Program-made: the position numbers and the translations under genes | Shown here: positions 12,714 to 27,700 of the stretch, one piece after another | Layout: the number at the start of each line of letters is the position of its first letter | Numbering within the stretch: the stretch's first letter is position 1 | The notes under the pieces: generated by a model | The model's database searches: none | What the model was told of the DNA's origin: nothing | What the model saw: only the letters and a program-made list of their open reading frames with translations | From: Sipunculus nudus | Taxonomy: Eukaryota; Annelida; Sipuncula; Golfingiida; Sipunculidae | Direction: 5' to 3' | Assembly (NCBI GenBank): GCA_026874595.1 | Contig: CM049306.1 | Coordinates: forward strand, 73,841,642-73,905,641 | DNA length: 64,000 nt

Positions 12714-15700
12714 GTAAGGGTAATAGTACCTTTCACTCTAGGCCTGGCTGGTGCATAGCATTTCTACATAGAGTAAGTATGTAGACACCTTGCATTTCCC
12801 CTGACACTTGGGGCTTCACAGGCTTAATATGCCAAATCCTTACTTAAACCAAGTTGTATGCAGTGATGCCAGAGTGGCTGCTCACAGAATGTTTGACCAG
12901 CCTCAGCTCTGACTTTGTCACAAGAAATAGGATGCCAACTACTTCTGCTTCCATTGTATAAAGTTTCTGAAGCTACAAGGGACCTCACTTTGCTGAAGCT
13001 TGTTTTAAATAAATGTATTGCTTCATCTTCAAGGTCAAATCTGCTATAATGTACAATTTTTGTGAACCCCATAACTTTTGAAGTATTTCCATTTTGTCAT
13101 CACATTTGGAAAACGACTTGTTTCAGTGAAGTTCTTGGATGAGTTCGAAAACTGGCACCCTTGACTAGGATCTTCAAGGTAAAATAAGCCTAATTGTAGT
13201 TGTCTGTAGGATATCTTGTGAACACAATTACTCAGAAGGGCTGCATATTTTTTCCCAAAATTTAAAGCACAAATTGTTTCTACCAAAATCTTGAACTAGC
13301 TGGAAAACCAATGACCTTGATCTTCAACGTCAGATCTGCACAATTCAAGGATAATTGTGACCCCTATAACTATGGAAGTACTGAAGATGTTTTCTCTAAA
13401 TTTTACACACCAGTTCTTTCTGCCAAATTCTCGTGGGATCGAAAACCTTTGACCTTGATCTTTAAGGTCAAATCTGCTGACAACTAGAATCAGTTTCGAG
13501 TTCATTTATATTTTTGCCCCTAAAGTTTTGGGATGGCCCATAGGGGGAAGACATAAATCTGCTGCAAAAAAAAAGCCATTCTAGTATTCAGAATATATTT
13601 TGTGTGGACATGATAATAAGGTCTGTAATAACAACTCCTTGCAAAAAAGTTACAATAAATAATGAAATTAAGAGATGGCAGTGAAAGGGATTATAAATAA
13701 AATTCTATGAAAAGCAAGTATCTTTAACCCGTATGTTTACTCATTCTGTATTTTATGGCTGAAACTCCTGTCAGATGGCCTGAACATTTGTGCATTAAAA
13801 AAAAAAGATTGAATACACAACGTGCAAATCATAACCATCAATTTGGCATTGTAATAGTCCCCCAAGGCCACTGGTGGTTTATGAACACCCAGAGAGAATC
13901 TGTCCCCTTAAATAGTGTATCATCACCAAGTGTCACGGGAAGTGCTATGTCCTGAGATATGGCACAGATATGGCATGCATGTGTTAGTGGTCATAGTCCA
14001 GTAGGCCTGACCAGCATGACATAGCTGTTGTCTCATCATTTATAATAGTGGTCTAGCATGCTCTAGCCAGCCTTTGTACTTGCATGGTGCTATCATATAT
14101 ATAAAAGCATTGGGTTATCTGATCTGCTTTAGTGTAAATGAGTATGTATCCATAGTTTTCTTTCTCAAGTTTTTCAGCTTTTCTCGCTTATTTAATCAAT
14201 TCAGTTTTTGCATTCTCTCTTGATTTATATGATCTTTATTTTTGTAGTTCTTAATGTATCATGATCATGTTATACCTTTAATAGTATGCTTGTGTACCTA
14301 GGTATCAGTAGTACCAAATGATCATGTTATACCTTTAATAGTATGCTTGTGCACCTAGTTATCAGTAGTACCAAACAATAATGTTATAGTTTATACTTTT
14401 AATAGTATGCTTGTATACCTAGTCACCAGTATCAAAATTATGTGTCTTGGTGTGGAAGTGTGGTTATTTGTGATTACATTTGATATTATAACACATAAAT
14501 ATTTTAGTACAAGCCTGTGTTGCCATGTAAACCTAAGATTAGGCCAGCTGAGGTACTGGCCAATAAATGAGCCAATCAAGAATAATTGATATACTGTTAG
14601 GCTCACTTAGTACATGTGATATTTTGAGATTTAAAATCTGCTATAGGTTCCATATGATAAAAACCCTTTTGTTTGTGCTTAAACACTAGTTTTAAACCTG
14701 CTGTGTTGGTACTGTGCTCAGTGTATTCTTTATGCCAAGCTGTAGTTATAACTTTCAAATTTCAAAGTGAGGATTTGGGTCAGTTTGACCCAGGTTGTTG
14801 AACTGATTGGAGACGGTTTAGTCAAATGAAAACTTCTTACTGTCTTGTTTACAAGGCTTGTTTGAAACATAGGTGACTTCTGAGAAATGTGATGTGCACC
14901 AGTTTGCCTTTTATTCCATTAATAGGTATGTGTATGTGGTATATACTGTGGTTGGCTTCATATTCGCGAGGCTGAAATTTCGCGATTTCTCCATTTTTAA
15001 TGTTTCGCAAGGGTTTCATTTTCGCGATCTCACAATACCTAAATAACTTCTTTGGTAAAGCGATGTCTATTTTTATTATAAAATGAGAATAAGTAGAGTT
15101 TGTGATATTCTACTCATAGAACGATGGTCCCGTACACACAGCACAGGTAGTTTAGTTCAAATTTAAGGAAACGTTTTCCCGATACCTGCATAATGGAATT
15201 TATTATAAAATTTCTCACTGTTCTAACCTATTCACATGCGTACAAGTATTGGTTTCACTGAATAAGAAGGACATTCTCAATTGGCGAATTATTCCTGAGG
15301 GTTTCATTTTCGCGATTATTTCCAATTCGCGAATATCACGAAATTAAAACCTTCGCGAATATGAAGCCAACCACAGTATGCAGCAAAATCGGGCCTATAG
15401 TATAGAGCTGTATGAGTAGCGAACACATCAGCCAGAGGAATACCCCATCACTGATGTCAAAGTCAGGAATTTCCCCATCCGTTACCATGAAGATGACTTT
15501 TCAATCAATGCCATGAGCTGTATATGTAAATACGTGCCCAAATACTGATTCAGACTGAGAGTTAACATAATCCTAAATAACAACTTCAGCACATACCTCT
15601 GATTAAATTCAGGAAAATTCACCTTAGTTCTGCCTACTCATAACCTCCCAAACTAATTTTGTCATGATAAATTTTATTTATGTCATGGCAAACTTCAAAT

Positions 15701-18700
15701 ACATGGAGTTAGTTGAACAAGTGAATGTTAGTAGGACTGATCCCTGACATGAATTAATTAATGGAATAAAAGAATACTACTGACTTTTGTGGCACATCTT
15801 AACCTTTGTAGATATTCGAAATATGTTAAACCTGATGAATAAAGCTTTTTCTGGCTTGTAATACCTGCATGATCATGTTTGTATGAATCAAAATAATTAA
15901 ATTCTTTATATAAATAAACAAAATCAGTTGATAATAAAAAAAAAATACATTGATTCATTAAAAGAGCCTTGTGGACATGAAGTTAGCAAGTAGATATAGA
16001 TATGAGCTGGATCAGGGGTATGGGTTGCCATAAACCTTCAGCTGATTAGACAGGAAGTGATTGTCTTTGTTATTAATTAAAGATTGGGATTGAGGCTGGA
16101 CCGAATCCCGATCGGGATCTGGTCTGGACCAATTGCCGATTCGTTCAGACATATATATGTATTGGATCTGGGCCTTGACATACGCATATGTATTAGGGTT
16201 GGGGTTAAATACAGTGTGCCAAATACAAATATAAATATGATAGCTGGTCTCATACAAATACAAAGACAAGTGACTGAAGATAAATACAAATACAAATACA
16301 GAACATCAAATACAAATACAAATATTATCATTTTGCACAACACAAATACAAATATAAATACAAATACATACTATGACTGTATTTAAATACAAATACAAAT
16401 ACAAATACATATTTGACCCCATCCCTAATATGTATTGCATACACATATGGAATCATTTCAAGAGTATATAAGGTGTGCAAACCCTTGTGGCGTAGGCATG
16501 CATAATACATATGCACTGCATACGCACTTATGGAATGCTACCTGAAGTGTGGAAATTTGAGTGATACTCTTTCAGTATTCAGATGAACTGTCATCAAAAG
16601 AAATAACCCTGGCCCTGTTTATGTGGCATGCTGTATCAGATAAATCTTCTCATGCAATATTGACTGAACTTTGAACTTTTGATGCCCTTACTGTGTTTTG
16701 TCTCAAGGCATTTCCTCCTGAAGCAGTTACCTGGAATGGCAACTATTGCTTGTGGATGACAAAAGCATGACACACAAGTCTGCTTTCCTGAGTGCCCCGC
16801 CTTGAGACTGACATTTTATGCCCACTTTGTCTGCCTTTTATCAGCCATGTGTAAAATAATATCAGGTTCATGATCTTATATGTCCTGCTGGTTTTGACTG
16901 TAGTGGAAACTGGTAACATCACATTGTCATTTTGCCTTAGTTGGCTTTCTTGGAGCAGACACTGTTGCAGATATTATCAGTATAATTTCAGGCCGAGGCC
17001 TGCTGTATCGACATATAACCTGTCCACTTAGAGGCATAAGTGTGTTTAGTCCAGATGCTTTGTGATATAACTTCTGTTTTACACTTGTGGCATAAACTTG
17101 TATCTTCAAATACTTTGTGACATTGGGTCCATTTTGCAACACCGTTTTGTTTCCCAGGATATATATGTAATGTTAAATGTTAACTATGTACAACTGCACA
17201 ATATGAGCCAGCTTCTGTGGTCTTTGGGTAACACAAAGGACTCAAAGCTGAGAAATTGTTGGTTTGAATCTCAGCCAAGATCCAAAGAACTGGTGAGATT
17301 TTGGAGAACCAGCCCGACTTACAGTGAGCGCTCAGTAGGTGTAATGAGAAGGCGGTGCCCAATGGTCATGTTTTACAATCAAAGAAGTGGACCTTTTTTT
17401 GTGGTGTATGAGATATTTGGGTCTTATAAATGTATTTAAAGCAAGGTATGTAGATGTGAAACTCAAGCCAGCTGGCCCTCATAGCATACTGCATATGCAG
17501 ACCCTAAGTTTCACCGACTCTGCATTCAGTGAAATCACCAATCACCTTTTTCCCCAGTCTGTAATGTACTGATTACTTTGTTATCTGGGTGTAGATTACC
17601 AATGCCCATACTATTAACTGTTAATCTTGGCTATAAATCTAAATGAGCTTAATCTACCTACAACCCATTTCCAAGAATATCAAAATAATGAATTGTGATA
17701 TCTTGGTATATATAAACTAGTTTAATGTGTGTGCTTTCAAAGGGAGGGCCTGGCTGTATAACAGTGTATATACAGTTGTTTATCCCAAAATATCTGACCA
17801 GTTACAAAGTACACAGGCTGTTATAGGGGAGCACCTGTTATTTAGAAGGCAGGTCTTTTTTTTCACAAATGCCAACTGTGTAAACGTCATGCCTCGCCTA
17901 TGTGTGACTTGGCAGCCATGGAGAACTGGGTACATGGGTATAATTTATTCTCCTGTTTCTACTTTTCCATTACTCCTTACAGGTAGGTTCTGATATATAT
18001 ACTGGCTGTTGTTTATGTTTAGCAGTGCGGCCAGCAGCTCAACAGTAACAGAACCAAAAGAGCTTGACATGGTTAAATAAACAGCCAGAGTGCTTTGTCA
18101 GGATATGTATTCCTAGCCCATCATTGCTGAAATTGCCAGGTTAAGTAAACAGGTGTTTGATCAAGAAGTATTTAAAAGTTTAAGATGGGAATTTCTTGTT
18201 TACAGCCATAGGTTTGTGATATCTAAATAAAGCCTGACTGCATGAAACCTGACTGGAAGGAGAGGACTGTACAGTAGGGAATGAATCATCGAATAAATGT
18301 CAAGTGTCAGCACTGGTTACAGCAACATAAAGGTCCTTTATCTGAGGCGATGAAACAGCACTGTTGTTTAAGTTCTATTGTTAAACAGACCTTTCAGTTA
18401 CCCCCGTCGGCTTCAGTATTTAACTCTTTAAGCCTGTAGATAATCTAAGAATTGTTGCAAAGGGCCAAATCAAACTGGACTCCTTTTTACATTATATCCA
18501 GGACATTTTATTTATTTATTTATTTTTATCAGTTGTTTGTCACTTTCAACCTCCTCCCTTGTTTCTTTGATTGCCTCTGCAGGGAGGATATGTGATCGTC
18601 CCTGTTTGTGTGCTTTTGTTTACAACATCTCCCACAATCATAAATGGAATCTCATGAAAATTTCAGGGCATTTTAGGAATGGGCCTATGAAGAACCAGTT

Positions 18701-21700
18701 AATTTTGGTGTGGATCTGGCACATGATCCAGATTCAGTAATGTCATAAAGGAATTTAAATGTACAGTCACTTATGCATGAATGAACATGGGATAAATAAT
18801 TGAATGCACACAGTTTTGGGAGCATCCAACCATTGGGACCACCCTCCACCCCAACCCACACTCGCACACAGCGGAGGCTTGCATTCCATAGAATGCAGAT
18901 TTCTAGTTGGTAAGTGCAATTAAAATGATACTGAATCAATTAGGAGGATTAATCCGTAAATAAAAAGATAAAATCTTAGAAAAGAAAATGCTCAGATAAC
19001 TCTATATTTTCCTATGAATATGGTCCATAGTTTTATAAAGGAATATTTCAAGGAATGAATAACTTATTCTTCTCATCATCCAAGGAAGTCATTGTGACAC
19101 TCGTTAGTGAACAGAACAGGTTTGTTATATTTATTAACAGGACTTGTTTCTCATGAGGCTGGTGCTAAGGGTGGGTTGATGTTTGTTGTTCAAGGGACCA
19201 TTGTTTTTCGGCATCCTGTAATAAGTTGCTGTGACCTTTGCCTTTTATGAGTGCAGAAGTGTAATTACATGTAAATTTGTTTAATCAAGCCGCTTGAATG
19301 GAGCCTGTGAGCTGGTTGCATGACAACCCTGACCGCTCTGATACCTGTGGATTAGCAGTCTGTTAGGATGCTTGTCATGAGCAAACTGACATTAGTTACA
19401 TTATGAAGCTAGTTAATGATAACATCATGCTCATCACACCTCCAGTGTGCAGTGGTTGAATGAATATTCTCAAAGAAACATTTTAACTCCTGTAAAAAGT
19501 TTGTGATTTTATTCTAGTTCACCGAGGCACAGCATGATGTAGAAACATGGCGTCTTTCTCCTCTGCTTTGTTCCATTTTAGTTTCAGTGTACACTTAATT
19601 CATGATTTAATATTGAAAATTCTCTTGTTTCCGCTATTGAAAGATGTAGTAGTGCCAGTTTTATAACATGAGGGTCGGTAAATACCCATTTATTTTCTTT
19701 AAGTAGATAATTTGTAGAGACCCATTTTGGCTTCCACATGTTGACAGGAGTGGTTTGTTATTGACTCTAACCATCTTGTTTTGCTTAATATTGATATTTT
19801 GAATTTTTAATGGGTAAATGTATCCCCCAAAACAGAGTTTTGCATAAACTATGTTTTCAGCCCACCGCCGCCACTGCATAGGTGTCTGGAGAACTCCTCC
19901 GTAACCGCTGGGCGTAATTTTACGAAACTCGGGATTATGTTCGGGCCACATGTGAACTGCTGCGCCCCGATTTTGTTTTGACCTCTGAACTTTCCTCTGC
20001 ACTCTGCGTCCATCTGTGCATCTGTTTTGACACTAAACCCACATATCTCGGGAACCCTTTGACTGATCAGGAAAAAAATTTTGCACAAATGTAGCCCTTG
20101 GATAGCTTTATAACATACATAAAAAATGGTGGCGCCACCTGCAACCATTTTTGCACAGCATCTATCTGTTCATCTGCCTTGGGATAAAATCACTCATCTC
20201 TGCATTGGTTGGACTTATCCACCTGAAATTTTGCATGTGTATACATCCTGGACAGCTTTCTTGATTTTATGACAGGTGGCACCACCTACATTCACGTTTA
20301 TGCTGCTGACAATCAAGCTCATACCTCGGGAACTGTTTGACCGATTGGGCCAAAATTTGGCATGTGTATAGATCTGACATACCGTATTTCCTTGATCAGA
20401 CGCCGGGCCTTAAATAGTCGCCTGCCTTGTTTAGTCGCCGGGGTAAAACAGTGTCCCAGAAAAATAAATGCCGGCCTTAAATAGACGCCGGTCTTGTTCA
20501 CAGGCCTGGTGTCAGAGTAGTTTCCATGTTTGTCGCCAGATGTCTTATCCCTTCACTATAATTGGTGTATTTACCAGTCAAATTGACCAAAGATTGTTGT
20601 ATGAATTTTGATTTGTGTTTTATTGATATTTAAATCTCCTGTAAATATGTTTTTATCTTACGTGAATGCCTGTTTCAATGCACGAGGGACACCAAATATT
20701 CCCGATCCGTCCTTATGATTAAAGTCGATCACCGATCCTAATAAACGCTCCACAAATACGTCAGCAGTGAGAAGCTAACACTTTCACTGCTGTCAAGCTA
20801 GATAAAAATAGTACCGCCTGATACAAGCGGTTAATCTTGGTACGGTAAAAGTATACCTAACGGATGATTGAACAGAACTGTTAAAATACGTTTGGGCACA
20901 TATTTCTTGTGTAGCATGAAGCCACCAAATGATGGTGTCAAGCGGTACAATTTGTAGCTACTGTCAAGCCAAATTACGCTCCTTGCGTTCATTTTTAAGC
21001 GCTTTAAGTGCGTCCCCATTGTTACCAGCACCACGCTTCTGAGATAAACTTTAAAGTTGAAAATAGTATTACTCTATATTCAGAAATATTCCCGGCAGTA
21101 AATGTCACATACAAGTATATACAAGGTCGGAAACGCTTCAACACGCTGTGTCAAGCTGAATCAGTTAAAAGTCGGACGGAAGGTGTCATGAAAACGAATT
21201 ACGCAGTGCCGTTATATGTAACAGCCCCCCCCCCCCCCCCCCCCCGTTTTTCGATGGAACCAATATTAACAGTTCTCCACGGTGCACAGTTAATGGGAGA
21301 GCCAACCATGTTACGTATAAACCAGGTCAGAAACACTTGATTACGCTGTGTCGAGCTGAATCAGTTGAATATAGTTGACGGGAGGAAAGTGTGATGAAAA
21401 TGAATTACGCTGTGCCGATGGAACCACTGTTACCAGTTGTACGTTCATGGAAGAGCCACCCGTGTTCAGAGGGAAACAACACGCGGTGTAAAATAAATGG
21501 AACAGCCATATGAAACACCTGAGGCCCGCGCGGACAGATGCTTGTGGACAACTGCAATCTCTCGCTGTGATTCTCCGTTAATTCTCATTATGCTGCGTAA
21601 TTGTGGAGATTGCGCGTTTCCCATATCCCTATGACATCTAAGGAAATTTCGTAAACACAATCCGTGTACCGGCAATGTTTTCAATTGTGTCCCTAAGTAG

Positions 21701-24700
21701 TGACCGGCGGGTTTATTGTTTCGGCGTGTTCTATTTTTTTAGTTTGTCTGATGAGCCTGATAATGTATTTTTAATAAACGCCGGCCTTAAATAGAAGCCG
21801 GCCTTGTTTAGATGCCGGGTCAAAGCAGGGTTTGAAAAAAATAAACGTCCGGGCGTCTATTCAAGGAAATACGGTAGCTCTTTATCATATACAAAGCTGG
21901 TGGTGCCACCTGCAACCATTTTTGCACAGGGTCCATCTGTGTGTCTGCCGTGGGATAAAATCACTCATATCTTTGCAGTAGTTTGACTTACCTGCCCAAT
22001 ATTTTGCAGGTTTATACATCTTGGATAGCTTTCTGGATTTTGTGGCAGGTGGCACCACCTACTCCTATGTTTACGCTGAAGATATCCAGGCTTATATCTC
22101 GGGAACTGTTTGACCGATTGGGCCAAAATTTTGCATGTGTATAGATCTCACATAGCTCTTTAGGATTTTGTGGTAGGTGACGCGACCTACATACACATTT
22201 AGGCTGCAGACATCCATGCTAATATGCAACACACCTCACTCTATTTCCCCTTGCCACTCAATCCATGCCTCACTTCACCCGTCCCACTCTGATTTCAGCG
22301 GATACACGTAGTCGCTTGTCGACTTCCTGTATTCTTGTTTTGAGTTGGTAGTTATCCAAAAGGTGAGTGCAAAGGTGTGTCAAGCATTTAACCTTCATGA
22401 CGTTACTTCTTCTACCCTAAATGAAGTGTTATATACCTACCAATCCAAGAAGTGATACTGTTACACAGTGATCTTCAGAAACCAGTAAAAAATCCAGAGG
22501 TGCAAATTTTTGGCAGCTTGGCTGGCTTCTCTGAAGATAATTTTTGCCTGGTGTATCCAGCAAGACATTTGCTACCTCTCGTCTGAGCGACTGTTTGCCT
22601 CAAGATAAAAGCTAACAGGTTTGTGGCCTTGCCACCCCCAGAAATAATAGCGTGCTTGGGGCACAAAGCAGCAGCACTGTACAAGTGCTGAACAGATGGC
22701 TCAGCAGAAACCTGCAGGTACCTGCTTTTATCTTGTGTATACTGATATAACCACAAGAAAATCCATCAGCGCGGCTTTAAACTATAGCGTGTCCTGTTTG
22801 AGGTTAATAGTTCCAGCAGTACAAGCCAGGAGGAAGCAATGCGAAATGTCTTCTTGAATCACACAGATTAAACAATATGACCTGGAAAATGATCTTGTCA
22901 CAGAGAATACTGGTTTGGGGCTGAGTGCACAAAGTATGGTGGTGAGCTGTGTGAGTCATATTTCTAAGCCCAGGCAGGTTGTCTACAGAGCATATTTTTA
23001 AACTAGAAATCTGCATTCTGAGGAATGCCAGCCTCCACCATGTGGGGGGTGGGGGACCCTATTGTTGGCAGCTCCCAAAACTGCATTTGCATTCACTTAT
23101 TCAGCCCATAATAAATTTCCCAGGTTCATTCATACATAAATGACTTTAAATATGTGAATATTCCTTGATGACATTCCTTAATCCAGATTATGAACTGGAT
23201 CCACATCAAAATCTAATTGATTCTTCATTGGCCCATTCCCAAAAAGCCATGTCCCAAAAAAATGTCATAAGAATATTTTTTAAATTGTGTGAGTTATGTT
23301 GTGAACAAACACACCCACGCATGGTTGTGAACAAACACACATCGGGGATAAACACGTACCCTCCTTGAGGAAGCAAATAAGGTCCCACAACTCTGCTTAA
23401 ACATTCAGGTACCTTTAGTCATAATGTAGTAAAAAGCAGAAGATCAGGCTTCTGTGACCAGGCAAATAGGTTATCAGGACTAGTATAGACCCGTATTTTG
23501 AAACTTATTGGTAATAAGTTAGGTGGCTACAGGTCACAGGGATTCAAAGGGTATGTCCATGCCATCATTTGTGCAGCTCTTTAGAGATAGGTCAAGACTG
23601 TCATAAAGTGTGATTCATACTCATTTGAATTATTATTTAAAAAATTAATCAAATTATTTTAAAATGAGATAATTATTGTATTAATTTAAAATATACAATA
23701 AAAATATTTAATCATCAAACTGCCTCCTGTGCTAAAAGATGAGCCTAGCTTTTTATGAAATTATTTTAAAAGACATATGTGATATGGCATTTTGAAAGAA
23801 ATATGACCAAAAGTTAGGTAGCGAAGGGTGAGTTGGAATGGGCTATACTCTATACTCTTCTTTTGATGACCTGGCTAACCACTTTGGTAACACATCAAAA
23901 GTTGGAGCATATACTGCAAACACATTGTTTAGTTTATACCTGCACACCAGCACTTACCTAGGTTAATGAAGTGTTAAGTTAGAACTGATTTGGTTCCAAG
24001 GTGTTGACAAGTCTGTGCAAGCCTTCCATTAGCGCAGCACTGCTCTGCTGTTACTGGTGAAGTGCTCCAGCCAGACACTAACAATCTGTCCTTCCGTACA
24101 TATGCTTCTGTTTAAGTATAAGATTAACTCCAGCAGTGAAATATTGGTTGTCTTCTCCTTTTTTCTGTATTATGTGTCTGTAATGAGATATGAACATGTC
24201 CTAATGTATGAGATTTAGTGAGATCTTTATTTACTTTCAGTTTAGTTTAAATGTGTTATTGGTTTAGAAATAGTTTAGTTAATCCTTAATGTATCAGTAC
24301 AGTCTATAAGAAAATGTCTACACAATTTATATGCACAGGACTACTGTAGTTAAGTATGTGTTCTGCATGAGAAACAACATTGTGGCCAATTTCTGTTGAC
24401 ATTGGACTGATTTAACAAGGTATGGTTAAGTAGCCAGAATATTTTTCTTGGTTCTTTTAAAGTACATATGTGTGTAAAGTCTGCTGTACAGTCTGGCTGT
24501 AATTCATTTGTGTCAAAAATTTGTATTAGTGATGAATGAGACTGCCATTACAAGAATAATGTATATGTTGTATTCTTTAAAATGTTTTTTTTTCCTTCTT
24601 CATTACCACCAACACAGTGGACATAGAAATGATGAAAAAATATACTGGTGGTCTGGAAACACTAGACACAGACTGTAAGTAGGTTCTCAGACTTGCAGTT

Positions 24701-27700
24701 AATATAGTAAGAACTGAAGGAGAACTTAGTACTGTACATAAATTTACCTCCAAGGCCAGATATCAGTATGTGTGAAAAAAGGAGAGGGATTATGTTTGAG
24801 TGATTGGCAGTTCTGGGATTCAAACACTGAATGTTGTTGTAGTCTGCACAATAGGTAAGTTTGAGTACGTGGTGAAGAGGGTCCCTTCCCAGGTAAAATG
24901 AATTTGTCCTTTGATAACCATTTCTCCTAAAATATTTCAGAAATGCATTAGAATATTCAGAGATGTCTGATAAAAAAACAAACAGACACATATAAATGTA
25001 TTTCCCCCGGGACTATCATTCCCTCATGTATATTGTTCCTTTGGTTGTTTCTACATATGTTCAGGCAGGTAAAAAGAAATGAAAGGTGTTCCTGTGCACC
25101 ATGAATGCTGTCAGAATTAATTCTAAGAACCATTTTTACCCTTCCTTTAGTAGTTCTTTCTTTGAATACTCTTCGGGCCACCAAATTGAATTAACACCAG
25201 CCAGTTTGAAAAAGAGTTTTCTTTTTTATTCCTCTGTAGAAATTATAGTACAGGTAAAGAAAAGGTATACTTACCATATAGTATGGTTGTATGATACAGA
25301 GCTGATATGTTAGTGGACTGTACTGCATGCTTTTCCGGGCATTTATTTTTGATTTTTTTACAAACCTATAAGCATTTCATCTGCTTTATAAGCATCATTT
25401 CACTCATTGTTCCACTTTTCAAATACATTAAAACCTTGAAATTACAACCACCATAGGAACCTTGATAAAATGGTCATATTATCGAAGTGGTTATTTAAGC
25501 AAAGTCTCATTTAAAGAGCAAAAACAAATCGGGACTGTGAACAAGTGGTTGTTATTTTGTGGTGGTCGCTTGACTTAGGTGGTCTAGCAAGGTTTTACTG
25601 TATAAATTTACCATACTACTGCAAAGTCAAAGAGATATTATTCATAATTGTAGGTTGACTAATTTTGTAAGAACCATCAAAAGTGACCAAATGTGTGATT
25701 AATTTGTCAGGTGTTCTTTTTAAATATAGCTTGCTGTTCCCTTTAAGATGAAAAAACAATGATCTTGAGGAAAGCACACAATCATAGATTTGTTTTGGTT
25801 TCGGAGCTATTTATATACATGTTGTCAATTTTGGGAGTTTGTAATGTGGCAAAGGAGCAGAGCTTGAGGGTCTAGGTGCCCTTTCTCATGGAGAAATCCC
25901 AAGTCGTGGGAAAACCATGATCAGAGTAACGAGTGGTTCTTCAGTGTTTATATACCGGCCGTTTGCTGTTGTGTTGTTCAGATGTACAGCTTTGGAGGAA
26001 TCCCAGCATGCCATGTGCTCAGCATGCAAGAATTTTCTATATGCTTTCAGGTTGCCTGCTGCAATAGAAAATGTTTGAAACCCCCAGACGAGTATTACTT
26101 AGCTATGGTACTCACAAACAGTTCACCGATTGTAGTTATATATTCCCAAGTTCAGATTACCATTGGAATGTTTGTGTATGTGAATTTGCTCCAGGGTGTG
26201 TGGCTGTGTATTATTTTTGTAGTGAGATAATATGTATATTGTGTCATAGCTAGATTACCCCCATCATCTAAGGGTCGTTAGATGATTACCATCCTTTGTT
26301 CACACAGAGTAAAACAGAAGGGAAATACCATCCGTGCCATAAAGCATATTTTTCCAGCATAAACCAAATGAACAGGTACACACGGTGGATTTGCGTTGAT
26401 GGCGACAGGAATATTTGCCTGATGGGATGAGGAGTGGGTATGGGGTAATTATTCTTCTTCTCTGAAGCAAGGGCACTTTGAACAATATGTGATGGCTATC
26501 TTTTTTCTGGGCTGTTGGCTCATGGTGGGGTTATATGGTAAATGGAAAACCAGAAAACCAATCTCACAGAGTGCCATCCAGGCCACATATTTCTTACCAC
26601 AAGAGCTCACTTATGTAATGGCAGTAGGGATATGTATATTTACTAGGCCTGTCAGTCTATAGTTTACCAATTAGGTTTAAGATGCACCTCAATAGCTCAC
26701 TTAAATATCTATCAAGTATGTCAGCAAGTTTCTGAAATAATCACAGAAAAAAATCATAAGGTAAGTTTGTTCAAAATTCATGTGAAATAATTTATTATAT
26801 ATAAAAATGTTATGAAGACATGAAATATATATCTATAATATTTAACCATAATTGCATTGAAAGTGTACTATACACTGATGTATGTACAACCCTGGATTGT
26901 TTAATTGTTAACTTTTAATTATGTGACTGGACATGTTCTCTACACAGCATCCTTTGTGCCTGCAACTCCTTTTGATCTATATGGCAATAATACACAAAAG
27001 ATTAATTTAGCCCAGTTTAAATTGGCAGCAGAGTAGCTTATGTATATATGAAGACATTTTTATGTTTACCTAGCCTTTATGTCTCGCTCACAAGACAGGT
27101 GTCGCCACCTACCATGACTTTTGCACACGTTTTTCTTAGGAGGGGTTTGATATATCAGTCTGAAATTGGGCGTATGTTATATCTCTATTAGCTTCGTTGT
27201 ATACAAGACTGGTGGTGCCAGCTACAATCTTTTTAGTGTTTTGTGCACGTATGCCAGAATTTCAGCAGTGATGTTTGTGTAATTGTTTCTTATTCAAAAT
27301 GTTTAGTACTTGTATAGTTCATATACATGAAAAGTAATGGTCCAGCATTGAAGCATTATACCTGGTGTATTTCCCAATGCACAAGTTCGCATTAGGCCTG
27401 TAGGCCTTGTTTCTAGAAAAAATAAGTATCATTGTTAGCTTAAAAGAAATGCTGATAAATACTCTAAAATTAAGTTACAATGTGTACTTTGATAAACATA
27501 AATAGTGATGAAAGAGTAATAATGTGGAGTAATGATTCCGAAGCTGGAAATTCAGGCCATTCTTTGTGCAAAGACCCCTGGACAAGGTTTATACCACAAT
27601 GGTGCACTGTGACTCCTCTATCTAGAAGGTAACAGGACTGGTCATGGATAGCATGCAGATATCAAGTAAATTATCCCAGCACTTGTTATGGCTGAACAGG

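Larger units (their letters stand above)
12714..24617 (+). other. SLMAP: First part of the 18-kb FHA intron
   Basis: Intron between the two FHA exons, up to the candidate cassette exon. It contains the repeats listed between 13020 and 22240. Outside those (for example 13500-14250, 15400-16080, 17430-19650 and 22240-24600) I see nothing beyond AT-rich sequence and short tracts such as a TTTA run near 18508-18530. Confidence 0.85.

Noticed and set aside
16077-16386. Overlapping ORFs on both strands
   Set aside because: They arise from the AAATAC microsatellite, which lacks stops in several frames.
17261-17276. tRNA gene
   Set aside because: Only a B-box-like word is present; no cloverleaf with acceptor and anticodon stems can be drawn. 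Treated as a SINE.
19661-20148. Overlapping - strand ORFs of 99-113 codons
   Set aside because: They lie in a dispersed repeat that recurs in the window, with no conserved protein sequence.
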